Shown: positions 37,015 to 44,289 of the stretch, piece by piece
Layout of the letters: each line of letters begins with the position of its first letter
Numbering within the stretch: the stretch's first letter is position 1
Source of the DNA: Sphingobium sp. DEHP117
GTDB lineage: Bacteria; Pseudomonadota; Alphaproteobacteria; Sphingomonadales; Sphingomonadaceae
Length of the DNA: 64,000 nt
Direction of reading: 5' to 3'
NCBI RefSeq assembly: GCF_030867385.1
Contig: NZ_JAPFBJ010000002.1
Location: 349,001-413,000, forward strand
Position numbers and translations under genes: made by a program
Notes under the pieces: generated by a model
Told to the model about the DNA's origin: nothing
Database searches by the model: none
What the model saw: only the letters and a program-made list of their open reading frames with translations

Positions 37015-37428
37015 TTATTCCACCGCGTGCACCCGGGCGGCGGGCTGCATCGGAAAGGTGACGAGGCTCACCTCGATGAGGTCCAGATCCTTCAGCACAC
37101 GCGGGTGACGCCCATCCGCCTTCGCCACGCGATAGCCGAACGACAGCCCGTTCACCTGCCCCTGCTTCAGCAGCACCGCCGCTTCCGCAGGCGCGTCGGC
37201 GCGCACATGGCCGATCACGCGCAGCCCGCGTTCGTCCTCGGCCATGCTCTCGATGATGCCGATCGGCTTATCGGGCCGGTGCTGCCACAAGAGCGGCACA
37301 GCCTTGCTCCGCCCGCGCCACCACGCAATCGCCCGCGCAAAGGCGCCCTTGCGGATGATATCCCCGCCCCGGTCCTGCCGGTCGAACAGCGCGGCATAGC
37401 CCGCGAACCGCACGCCCTGCGCCGTCAC
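37015..37428 (-). CDS. HK97-type prohead protease (GTA gp4-like)
   Basis: From GTG 37428 the product is 137 residues. It has the caudovirus prohead protease motifs: FAGYAALFDRQDRGGDIIRK, the catalytic His in VPLLWQHRPDKPIGII, and the catalytic Ser in VNGLSFGYRV. It would trim the capsid scaffold. Its GTGA start overlaps the DUF6127 stop by 4 bases. It is on the short side for the family. Confidence 0.92.
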   Translation of the reverse strand: MTAQGVRFAGYAALFDRQDRGGDIIRKGAFARAIAWWRGRSKAVPLLWQHRPDKPIGIIESMAEDERGLRVIGHVRADAPAEAAVLLKQGQVNGLSFGYRVAKADGRHPRVLKDLDLIEVSLVTFPMQPAARVHAVE

Positions 37429-37736
37429 GGTCGCACCAGGGAAACAAGCCCGGTCTTCACCGCCATGCCCAGCAGCGTCACCGCAAGGCATGCGCGCACC
37501 ATCCAGCTGATCGCCGCGTTCTTCGCCGCCGATTTCGCATCCCGCCAGGCGGAGAGCAGCTGCCGCAGTTCGCGCAGGTCGTCCTCCGCCGCGCGGTCGC
37601 TGAGGCCCAGCCGGTCGAGCGCGCGGGCAGCGCCGATCTCGCTCGCCTCCTCCACCAGCGCGCGGATCGTCACCAGATCCCCGGCGCGCCCTTCGGCCTG
37701 CGCCACCAGCCCGGCGAGCATATCGCTGTCCCTCAT
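37425..37736 (-). CDS. DUF6127-type small membrane protein (GTA g3.5-like)
   Basis: This 103-residue protein has a helical charged N-terminus (TIRALVEEASEIGAARALDR, SDRAAEDDLRELRQLLSAWR) and one C-terminal membrane helix (WMVRACLAVTLLGMAV). By size and position it is the GTA g3.5 gene, of unknown role in head assembly. It overlaps its neighbours by 4 bases on both sides. Confidence 0.82.
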   Translation of the reverse strand: MRDSDMLAGLVAQAEGRAGDLVTIRALVEEASEIGAARALDRLGLSDRAAEDDLRELRQLLSAWRDAKSAAKNAAISWMVRACLAVTLLGMAVKTGLVSLVRP

Positions 37737-38884
37737 GTCACTTCTCCTTGCACGCTCATGCCCAGCATCGCCCGCTTTTCGTCTGCCGAGAGGAAGTCGG
37801 CGCCGCTCAGCCGCTCCCACATCGCGGTGCGCTCGTCCGCCAGCTCTGGCACCCGGTCGAGGTCCACCGCCAGCTCCAGCCCCGGCATGGCGGGGCGCAG
37901 GCCCTGCGCGATCCCGCCCAGAATCTTGGCCATCAACGGCAAGATCGTCTGCCGCCACAGCGCCTTGTTCGCCTCGCGATAATTGGCGTAGGTATTGTCG
38001 CCCGGCAGGCCGAGCAGCATCGGCGGCACCCCGAAGGCTAGCGCGATCTCTCGCGCGGCCGACGCCTTCAGCGCCACGAAATCCATCTCCGCGGGCGACA
38101 TCGAGAGCGACTGCCATTTGAGGCCGCCTTCGAGCAGCATCGGCCGCCCCGCGTTTAGCGCACCCTGAAACGCCGCCTCCATCTCGGCCTTCAGCCGCGC
38201 GAACTGCTCTGCCGAAAGGACGGCGCCGTCCCTGCCGCTGTCGTAGACGAGCGCACCGCTAGGGCGCGCCATGTTGTCGAGCAACGCCTTGTTCCAGGTC
38301 GTGGCGGCATTGTGGATCGCCACTGGCCCGCTCGCCGCGCCGATGCAGCCCAGCCCCATATGATCGTCGAGCGGGTTGATGGCTTTCAGATGGATCACCG
38401 CCGTGCGCCCGCGCCCGTCCTCCGCCCAGAGCCGCGAGACCCGGTCCTGCACCCGATATTGATAGGCGACCGGCCAGCCGTTGGTGTCGACATCGACGCT
38501 CACCCGCTCGGGCCGCAGCGCGAACAGCTCAACCGGTTCGCCCTCGCCGTCCGGCGAGATCTGCACGAAACCATTGCCATGCAACAGCAGGTGCAGCGCC
38601 AGCGTCTCGACCAGCCCCTGCCCCGCCGAAGCGTGGCGGACCAGCTCAAGCGCCCTGGCGTTGTTCGCCGCGCTCGCGCCGGATGCGATTAACGATGCGC
38701 CGCCCGCCGCCTCCGACACCAGCCGCACCGCGCGCTGCGCAATGGGGTTGGCCTGCACAGCCGCGCGCACCTGCGCCTCATAGCTTGAGGGCCACTCGCC
38801 CAGCGCCGGCCCGCCGATCGCATAGGCGCGCGACAACACCGGGCGCGACCCAACGGCCGCCCCCTTCCATCCGAACAATTTCAT
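37733..38884 (-). CDS. HK97-type portal protein (GTA gp3-like)
   Basis: The 383-residue protein starts MKLFGWKGAAVGSRPVLSRA at ATG 38884 behind CGGAGTG. Portal motifs include NPIAQRAVRLVSEAAGG, LALHLLLHGNGFVQI, and the C-terminal FGVPPMLLGLPGDNTYANYR with EANKALWRQTILPLM. It forms the DNA entry ring of the head. Repeat E lies directly upstream. Confidence 0.94.
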   Translation of the reverse strand: MKLFGWKGAAVGSRPVLSRAYAIGGPALGEWPSSYEAQVRAAVQANPIAQRAVRLVSEAAGGASLIASGASAANNARALELVRHASAGQGLVETLALHLLLHGNGFVQISPDGEGEPVELFALRPERVSVDVDTNGWPVAYQYRVQDRVSRLWAEDGRGRTAVIHLKAINPLDDHMGLGCIGAASGPVAIHNAATTWNKALLDNMARPSGALVYDSGRDGAVLSAEQFARLKAEMEAAFQGALNAGRPMLLEGGLKWQSLSMSPAEMDFVALKASAAREIALAFGVPPMLLGLPGDNTYANYREANKALWRQTILPLMAKILGGIAQGLRPAMPGLELAVDLDRVPELADERTAMWERLSGADFLSADEKRAMLGMSVQGEVT

Positions 38885-38925
38885 GAGTTCACTCCGTTGG
38901 AGCCGATAATCAGTGAGAGCGGCCT

Positions 38926-39048
38926 GGAATTGCTCTCCATTGAGTCGAAAATGGTGGAATGCGAGAACCGGCGCGCAGCGACCTTTAAGGGTCGTGAGCA
39001 CCGGAAGCGCAGCAGAACGCCATTTGCAGACCGATGGAGAGCAATTCC
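38926..39048. repeat. Hairpin repeat E between the LuxR-type and portal genes
   Basis: Perfect 15-bp arms GGAATTGCTCTCCAT (38926-38940) and ATGGAGAGCAATTCC (39034-39048) enclose about 93 bases. The loop contains CGCAGCGACCTTTAAGG and GTGAGCACCGGAAGCGCAG, which match repeat C closely. The right arm ends 2 bases before the LuxR-type stop codon. Confidence 0.8.
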
Positions 39049-39050
39049 TT

Positions 39051-39776
39051 TTAGGCGGCGATGAGCCCCATGCCGACGCCGACGACCGCCGCCGACGTAC
39101 GGTCAGAAACTTCGAGCTTTTCGTAAATCCGCCGCAAATAGGTGTCCACCGTTGCACCGGAAAGATCGAGTATCTCGGCGATCACGCTGTTGCTCTTGCC
39201 GCGCGCGACCCAGTCCAGAATCTCCAGTTCGCGCGCCGAGAGCGGCTTTTCCAGCGGCCCCCTGTCGGGCAGCAGCTGGCATAATCTCATGTGCGCAACC
39301 TGCGCCACCATGTGCATCTCTTCGACTGGTGCGGTGTCGAGCACATTTTCCCTCACCGTCGCGCCGACATTGACACTGCCGTTGCGCCCTGCCGGTCCAT
39401 AAACCGGCAGCGTGAAGCCGTCCCCCAGCTCGGCCGCGCGCATACGGGCGAGGAACGCCATCTGCTCGTCATCCGGTTCGATCAGCGCCCAGGCACTGCT
39501 CCACCGCGTCGGAGCCCCCCGCGAGATCACGACCTGCGGCAGCGGGTCCTTCTCGCCCCAGCCTTCTGATACATAGGCCTGCTCCACCGCGCGGGAGAAG
39601 CCGCGGTGAACGATGTTGAACCCGCGACGCGGGCCGGGGCCGCTGCGGCTCGTCATGAAGTAGGCGAAACCGCGAAACCCGCGTGCGCGAAAATAGCCAC
39701 GCACCACCCGCCACAGTTCAGCGGCGGACCCGGCATCGCTTATCTCCGCCACCCTGAGGTTCACGGCCCTATCCAC
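39051..39776 (-). CDS. LuxR-type regulator with autoinducer-binding domain, inside the GTA-like cluster
   Basis: The 241-residue product starts at GTG 39776. The N-terminal part (about 15-165) fits the autoinducer-binding domain, keeping Tyr68, Asp77-Pro78 (EKDPLPQ) and Trp92 (TRWSSAW), though the usual first Trp appears to be Val. A LuxR/FixJ helix-turn-helix follows (180-240; LSARELEILDWVARGKSNSV, YEKLEVSDRTSA). No luxI is present, so it is a solo receptor in this window. It sits on the same strand between terminase and portal genes, so it may couple the cluster to cell density. Confidence 0.88.
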   Translation of the reverse strand: MDRAVNLRVAEISDAGSAAELWRVVRGYFRARGFRGFAYFMTSRSGPGPRRGFNIVHRGFSRAVEQAYVSEGWGEKDPLPQVVISRGAPTRWSSAWALIEPDDEQMAFLARMRAAELGDGFTLPVYGPAGRNGSVNVGATVRENVLDTAPVEEMHMVAQVAHMRLCQLLPDRGPLEKPLSARELEILDWVARGKSNSVIAEILDLSGATVDTYLRRIYEKLEVSDRTSAAVVGVGMGLIAA

Positions 39777-39854
39777 AGTCAGTCATGCCCACGGCGGAGC
39801 TATAGCCCAAATTTTCTTCCGAAGATACATGTGTAAACCTAAACTATGCCCGTC

Positions 39855-41180
39855 TTAAAGAGGCCTAATACCATATTCCGCGCGCCGCCCCAGCATCAGC
39901 GCGGCAAATGCCCACACCAGCGCATCCGCCCGGTCGGGTGAGCGGCCCGGCCCTTCATAGCCGCCGCCGATCATCATGCCGCACAACTGATCCTCGAGCG
40001 CCGGAAATGCGCCGATGTGCCGTACTCGCCCTCGTTCATACAACGCCGCCACCGGCTCGGCGCGCGCGCTCTTGCTGCGGCTGGCATGAACCAGGCGCAC
40101 CGGCAAGTCCGCCTCCGCCGCACGCAACACGCTTTCGACCATCGCACCGCCATTATTGGCTTCGGCCACCACCCGGTCCGCGCCATGCCGCGCCGCCGCT
40201 GCCACGACGCGCGCGGCCCAGCCATCCGGGCTCAGCCCGCCCACGGTGGCATCCTCGATCACATAGCCGATGCCGTCCACGCCCAGCCCGGCCACGATTA
40301 TGCCGCAGGCGTCTCCCCCGGCCGACGCCGGTGGATCGACCGCCACCACCACGCGGGAGAACGCACTGTCGCCATCATTCCACAAGACGTCGCGCCGCAC
40401 GCGGCATCGTTCGATCAGCGCGCGCGTCCACAGTGCGCCCTCGGGCTCGTCGATCAGCTCGCCGTCCAGTTCCTGCCGCCCGAGAGCGGTGCCGCCATAA
40501 TCCTGCTCCATCGCCGCGAGGAAGCCGCGCGCCAGATGCATCCTGTTGTCGTGCGTGCGCCCGCGCGTCATCGCCACGCCCGACTGACCCACCAGCCGCC
40601 GGAGCAGCGGCACCGGGCGCGGCGTCGTCGTCGCCAGCACGCGCGGCTGGTCGCCGAGCCTCAAACCCAGCATCAGATTGTCCCATGCCGCCTCCGCATA
40701 GGGCCATTTCGCCAGCTCGTCCGCCCATGCATGGGTGAACTGCGGCCCGCGCAGCGACTCCGGCTCCGCCGCGCCATAGAGCATTGCCTGCGCGCCCGAT
40801 TTCCAGATCAGGCGTTTCAGCGCCGGATGCCAGAGCGGCCGGTCCCAGCGCGGCGCGATGGCGAGAAGGCCGCTCTCGCCTTCCACCATGACGCTGCGCG
40901 CCTCCATCAGCGTGGCACCGACCAGCGCGATGCGCGCGCCGCCGTTCCGCTCGGCAATGGCGCGCACCCATTCGGCGCCGGAGCGGGTCTTGCCGAAGCC
41001 CCTGCCGGCCAGCATCAGCCACACGCGCCAGTCTCCCGGCGGCGGCAACTGATCCGGCCGCGCATGCACCACCCAGTCGTGGAGCAGCGTCTCCCTCCCC
41101 GCTTCCCCCAGCTGATCGAGCAGCGCGTCGAGCTTCTCCGGCGGCCAGCTGGCCAACTCCTCCCACTGCGAGCGGCTCAT
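39855..41180 (-). CDS. Terminase large subunit (GTA gp2-like)
   Basis: The 441-residue protein has the ATPase Walker A AGRGFGKT (58-65), Walker B-like THAWADELAKW, and a nuclease domain beginning VVVAVDPPASAGGDACGII with later acidic residues (RSPDRADALVWAF). It would pump and cut DNA into heads. ATG 41180 (MSRSQWEELASW) is preferred over the open extension to 41252, which runs into hairpin repeats. Confidence 0.95.
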   Translation of the reverse strand: MSRSQWEELASWPPEKLDALLDQLGEAGRETLLHDWVVHARPDQLPPPGDWRVWLMLAGRGFGKTRSGAEWVRAIAERNGGARIALVGATLMEARSVMVEGESGLLAIAPRWDRPLWHPALKRLIWKSGAQAMLYGAAEPESLRGPQFTHAWADELAKWPYAEAAWDNLMLGLRLGDQPRVLATTTPRPVPLLRRLVGQSGVAMTRGRTHDNRMHLARGFLAAMEQDYGGTALGRQELDGELIDEPEGALWTRALIERCRVRRDVLWNDGDSAFSRVVVAVDPPASAGGDACGIIVAGLGVDGIGYVIEDATVGGLSPDGWAARVVAAAARHGADRVVAEANNGGAMVESVLRAAEADLPVRLVHASRSKSARAEPVAALYERGRVRHIGAFPALEDQLCGMMIGGGYEGPGRSPDRADALVWAFAALMLGRRAEYGIRPL

Positions 41181-41231
41181 GCATTCGTGTTCCTTGCTGG
41201 AAATGCCTTGCAGGCGTTTGAGGGGTCTGCG

Positions 41232-41301
41232 CCGGCCCTCTCCCCCACCCAACCTCCCAATAGTTTACCCTGTCGGGAGGTTGGGCGGGGGAGAGGGCCG
41301 G
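41232..41301. repeat. Hairpin repeat G between terminase genes
   Basis: Two 27-base arms (41232-41258 and 41275-41301) are reverse complements with one mismatch; the core is CCGGCCCTCTCCCCC. The loop is 16 bases. This is the strongest stem-loop in the window and would be very stable in RNA. Confidence 0.85.
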
Positions 41302-41309
41302 TGCCGATC

Positions 41310-41343
41310 ATCCGAAACGTCAGCGAAGCGACTCGTTTCGGAT
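41310..41343. repeat. Second hairpin between terminase genes
   Basis: Perfect 10-bp arms ATCCGAAACG (41310-41319) and CGTTTCGGAT (41334-41343) enclose 14 bases. It starts 8 bases after repeat G and its end touches the stop codon of the g1-like gene. The arm core resembles the inner hairpin of repeat C. Confidence 0.7.
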
Positions 41344-41903
41344 CACTCGGCGCCCCGCCCCCGCATCACTGCGATCTTGGCATGGATTTCAGCGCGCAGC
41401 GTTTCGCTGCCGGGTCGGTCGATCCCCTGCTCAGCGCGATAGGCATCGACAGACCCCTTGTGCGCCATCAGCAGGCGCAGCGCCATGCTGTGCGGATAGC
41501 TGTGAACCGTTTTGGTTCGCTTCTTTCCGTTTTCATTTCCGTCGTCGACCTGCTCGGTAATTTCCGAGCCGTGGATCGACTGGCGCAGCAGCAGCATCTC
41601 CAGCTCGGCATAGCCCTGCTCCAGCGCCTCGGCCCATCCCGCCGCAAAGGCCGGGTCTTTCTTGCGCTGCGTATAGACGCCCGAGACATCCATCTTCACC
41701 ACGCGGCAGGCCTCGGTCACATTCGATGTAGCCCGCAGCACGTCGAGAAACTGCGCCTTTTTCCTGTCCGTCCAGCTGGTCTTGCGCGGACGATAATATT
41801 GCGCCCGGGCGGCCTCTCCCGGAGCGCGCTGCTGCACCCAGAGCTTCATGTCCTTCGTGCGCGCGCTATTGGTGCCGAGTGTCTTGCCATCCTTTCGTGC
41901 CAT
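41343..41903 (-). CDS. Terminase small-subunit-like protein (GTA g1 position)
   Basis: The 186-residue protein has a basic N-terminus, then FLDVLRATSNVTEACRVVKM, a helix-turn-helix-like segment similar to phage terminase small subunits, followed by VSGVYTQRKKDPAFAAGWAE. It is the first gene of the cluster and has a strong GGAGG site 6 bases before ATG. It may recognise DNA or load the large subunit; GTA packaging is usually non-specific. Confidence 0.8.
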   Translation of the reverse strand: MARKDGKTLGTNSARTKDMKLWVQQRAPGEAARAQYYRPRKTSWTDRKKAQFLDVLRATSNVTEACRVVKMDVSGVYTQRKKDPAFAAGWAEALEQGYAELEMLLLRQSIHGSEITEQVDDGNENGKKRTKTVHSYPHSMALRLLMAHKGSVDAYRAEQGIDRPGSETLRAEIHAKIAVMRGRGAE

Positions 41904-41933
41904 GCTGCCTCCGCCTCCGCGCCTGGAAACGCA

Positions 41934-41959
41934 AAAGGCCGGAACACTCCGTCCCGGCC
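41934..41959 (-). terminator. Terminator-like hairpin in the leader of the GTA-like cluster
   Basis: On the minus strand, GGCCGG and CCGGCC arms (41954-41959 and 41938-41943) with a 10-base loop are followed by TTTTGC. It lies 31 bases before the first cluster gene and 140 bases after the toxin gene. It could end mazEF transcription or act as an attenuator for the cluster. Confidence 0.5.
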
Positions 41960-42098
41960 CCGCCCCTCGACGCGATTCGCCATCATGCCTGTCGTCCTAG
42001 CCTGAGCGTGACGCTGTAGGACAGAACAATTTTTCCTATTTGGTTATTTTAGGTGTCGCCGCCCGATCTTATGCGTAATGGGCCAACTCGCCCTCACA

Positions 42099-42437
42099 TC
42101 ACAAGGCGAGACATTCCCTCAGGCTCTTCAACACAGCGGCTCTGTCCATATCGTGCAGCATTCCCACTGGGCGAACAGAGTCCGTCTGGATGGTATGGAG
42201 CTTCATCCGTACCTTGCACGGCTTCGTCAGCCCCGCCTCGGCCAAATGGGTGATCACAACGTCTCCGGGCCATGGACTTGCCGCTTCCCGGGTGATCATC
42301 GCGATGACTGCGGTACCGGTCTCCCGGTTGCGCTTTCCGTCGGTCAGTACCAGCGCGGGCCGCCTTCGTTCGCCCTTCCTTTCCACAAAGGGAAATTCGA
42401 CGACGACGACCGTGAACCGCCCGATCGCGTCACTCAC
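42099..42437 (-). CDS. MazF/PemK-type toxin
   Basis: The 112-residue product starts at GTG and has the MazF/PemK fold signature: TVVVVEFPFVERKGERRRPA, LVLTDGKRN, MITREAASPWPGDVVITHLA, and a C-terminal helix. Such toxins are usually sequence-specific RNases. The GTGA start overlaps the antitoxin stop by 4 bases, the standard toxin-antitoxin arrangement. It is the last gene before the GTA-like cluster leader. Confidence 0.9.
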   Translation of the reverse strand: MSDAIGRFTVVVVEFPFVERKGERRRPALVLTDGKRNRETGTAVIAMITREAASPWPGDVVITHLAEAGLTKPCKVRMKLHTIQTDSVRPVGMLHDMDRAAVLKSLRECLAL

Positions 42438-42667
42438 AGTTCAGCCCAATAATCGTCTTCCTCCGGGTCGAACCACTCCGGCATATTGTGCATGGCAAAA
42501 GCCTGCCACTCGGCCTGTGTCGCCTCGTCATATATGACCTTGGTCAGAACGGCCCGCCCGTCCTCCACATCGAACATCACATGGTCGCCCGCCTTGAGCC
42601 CCAATGCCTTGCGCACGTCTTTGGGTATAGTGACCTGATGCTTGATAGTGAGCTTGCCTGCTTTCAT
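42434..42667 (-). CDS. AbrB/MazE-type antitoxin
   Basis: This 77-residue protein has an N-terminal SpoVT/AbrB swapped-hairpin domain (KLTIKHQVTIPKDVRKALGL, KAGDHVMFDVEDGRAVL) that binds DNA. An acidic C-terminal tail (MPEWFDPEEDDYWAEL) would wrap the toxin. It probably represses its own promoter through the palindrome directly upstream. The start codon follows the promoter so closely that the mRNA may be leaderless. Confidence 0.92.
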   Translation of the reverse strand: MKAGKLTIKHQVTIPKDVRKALGLKAGDHVMFDVEDGRAVLTKVIYDEATQAEWQAFAMHNMPEWFDPEEDDYWAEL

Positions 42668-42672
42668 CTGAA

Positions 42673-42702
42673 AAAAGTAATACGTATTACTTTTGAGGTC
42701 AA
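42673..42702 (-). promoter_or_regulatory. mazEF-type promoter with 22-bp palindromic operator
   Basis: A perfect 22-bp palindrome (42673-42694, half-site AAAAGTAATAC) ends 6 bases before the antitoxin ATG. On the minus strand a -35 TTGACC (42702-42697) and -10 TACTTT (42679-42674) are spaced by exactly 17 bases, with the palindrome covering the spacer and -10. Initiation would fall at or next to the ATG, and no ribosome site exists. The -35 overlaps the last codon of ubiB. Confidence 0.75.
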
Positions 42703-44237
42703 GCCAACACCCTCACCAGCGCCGCACCAACGGCTGCCGCGCCGAGCGCTACCGCGCCATAGCGCAGCAGCCAACCCGGCTGCCAGACGAGCAGCCTTAC
42801 CTCGGGCAGGGGCGGCGGGGGCGGCGCGCCGCCGGGGGCGGGGTAGCGGTCCTCGATCCGGCGGACGAGATCTGGCAGGCGCATCAGCGTGCGCCAGTGT
42901 TCCACCAGCGTGTCCGCCGCCTTCGCCTCAGGCCCCAGCTCGTCGCGCAGCCAGGCGGAGACATACGGCCCGCTCGTTTCCCACATGTTGATGTCGGGGT
43001 CGAGCGCGGTGGCGATGCCCTCGACCATCACCATCGTCTTTTGCAGCAACAGCAGGTGCGGCTGCGTCTCCATGTCGAAGTCGCGCGTGATCGCGAACAG
43101 CCCGTCTAGCATCTGGCCGACGCTCAGCTCGCTCGCGGGCTTGCCGCGCATCGGCTCCCCCACCGCGCGCAGGGCCGTGGCGAATTCGGCGACATCATGA
43201 TGCGCGGGCACATATTGCGCCTCGAAGTGGATCTCGGCGACACGGCGGTAATTACCTGTAATCAGGCCATAAAGTATCTCCGCGAGCCACAGCCGCGCCT
43301 GCCGGTTGATCCGCCCCATGATCCCGAAGTCGATCGCCGCGATCCGCCCGTCCGGCGTCACGAACAAATTGCCCTGGTGCATATCCGCGTGGAAAAAGCC
43401 CTCGGCAATCGCCTGCCGCAGGAAGGTGTTGACCAGCCGCGCCGCGAGCGCCTTCGGGTCATGCCCGGCGGCGATGATCGCCTCCCGGTCAGAGATCTTG
43501 ACGCCGTCGATCCACGCCATCGTCATGACCCTGCCGGTGGTGCGATCCCAGTCGATCGCCGGCACGAGATAACCCGGCTCGGCCGCCATCGCTTCGGCCA
43601 GCTCGGACGACGAAGCCGCCTCGCGCCGCAAGTCCAGCTCGCGCGCGGTCCAGCGTTTGAGGTTGGCGATGACGAGGCGCGGGCGCAGCCGCTTCGCCTC
43701 ACCGCCCAGCTGCTCCAGATGCGCCGCCGCCCATTCGTATGTCGCGATGTCCCGCGCAAACTGGTCCGCGATGCCCGGGCGCAAAACCTTGACCGCCACG
43801 TCCCGCCCCTCGGTCGTCACCGCCCGGTGGACCTGCGCGATCGACGCGGCACCGACCGGCACTTCGTCGAACCGCGCGTAGACTGTCTCCAGCGGCTGTC
43901 CCAGCGTAGTCTCCACCGCCGCGCGGATGGCACGGAAAGGCAGCGGAGGCAGCGCATCCTGCAAGGTGAGCAGATCACGCGCCGCCGCCTCGCCCACGAG
44001 GTCGGGCCGCGTCGCGAGCGTCTGCCCCAGCTTGATCGCCGCGGGCCCGATCGCCTGAAACGCCGCAGCATAGCGTGGCTGCTTCGGCACGCGCGCGCCC
44101 AGCCGGGCGAGCCGCACAAGGCGGCGCACCGGCGCTGGCGTGTTCGCGTCGCGCTCGATCCCCATCAGCGCGCCATGCCGGGCGAGGATGCGCCCCCATT
44201 TCAGCAGGCGCCAGAGATGCGTCGCGTGGCTCGTCAT
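42699..44237 (-). CDS. ubiB: UbiB, ABC1-family kinase-like protein of ubiquinone synthesis
   Basis: The 512-residue protein has the ADCK/UbiB kinase-like fold with AAIKLGQTLATRPDLV (KxGQ motif), VAVKVLRPGIADQF, FFHADMHQGNLFV and IAAIDFGIMGR. Two C-terminal membrane helices end it (LLRYGAVALGAAAVGAALVR). It is needed for ubiquinone synthesis, probably as an ATPase that handles membrane intermediates, and is not itself a hydroxylase. ubiE lies upstream on the same strand. Confidence 0.95.
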   Translation of the reverse strand: MTSHATHLWRLLKWGRILARHGALMGIERDANTPAPVRRLVRLARLGARVPKQPRYAAAFQAIGPAAIKLGQTLATRPDLVGEAAARDLLTLQDALPPLPFRAIRAAVETTLGQPLETVYARFDEVPVGAASIAQVHRAVTTEGRDVAVKVLRPGIADQFARDIATYEWAAAHLEQLGGEAKRLRPRLVIANLKRWTARELDLRREAASSSELAEAMAAEPGYLVPAIDWDRTTGRVMTMAWIDGVKISDREAIIAAGHDPKALAARLVNTFLRQAIAEGFFHADMHQGNLFVTPDGRIAAIDFGIMGRINRQARLWLAEILYGLITGNYRRVAEIHFEAQYVPAHHDVAEFATALRAVGEPMRGKPASELSVGQMLDGLFAITRDFDMETQPHLLLLQKTMVMVEGIATALDPDINMWETSGPYVSAWLRDELGPEAKAADTLVEHWRTLMRLPDLVRRIEDRYPAPGGAPPPPPLPEVRLLVWQPGWLLRYGAVALGAAAVGAALVRVLA

Positions 44238-44249
44238 GAAATTATTTTC

Positions 44250-44276
44250 TGGATCCCCGCCTGCGCGGGGGCATGA
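44250..44276. repeat. Short GC-rich hairpin between ubiE and ubiB
   Basis: CCCCGC (44255-44260) and GCGGGG (44265-44270) pair around CTGC, flanked by GGATC and GGCATGA. This GGATCCCCGCCTGCGCGGGG-type unit is a familiar scattered repeat in sphingomonad intergenic DNA (recollection). It is not followed by a good T tract. Confidence 0.6.
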
Positions 44277-44289
44277 ACCACTGCGCCGT

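Noticed and set aside
28980-41343. CRISPR array made of the repeated hairpins
   Set aside because: The units are diverged, unevenly spaced by whole genes, and have no spacer pattern or cas genes nearby.
40017-42005. 662-codon plus-strand open frame across the terminase genes
   Set aside because: It is antisense to two clear GTA genes, is rich in Arg/His/Ala as expected for a GC-rich shadow, spans the hairpin repeats, and matches no family.
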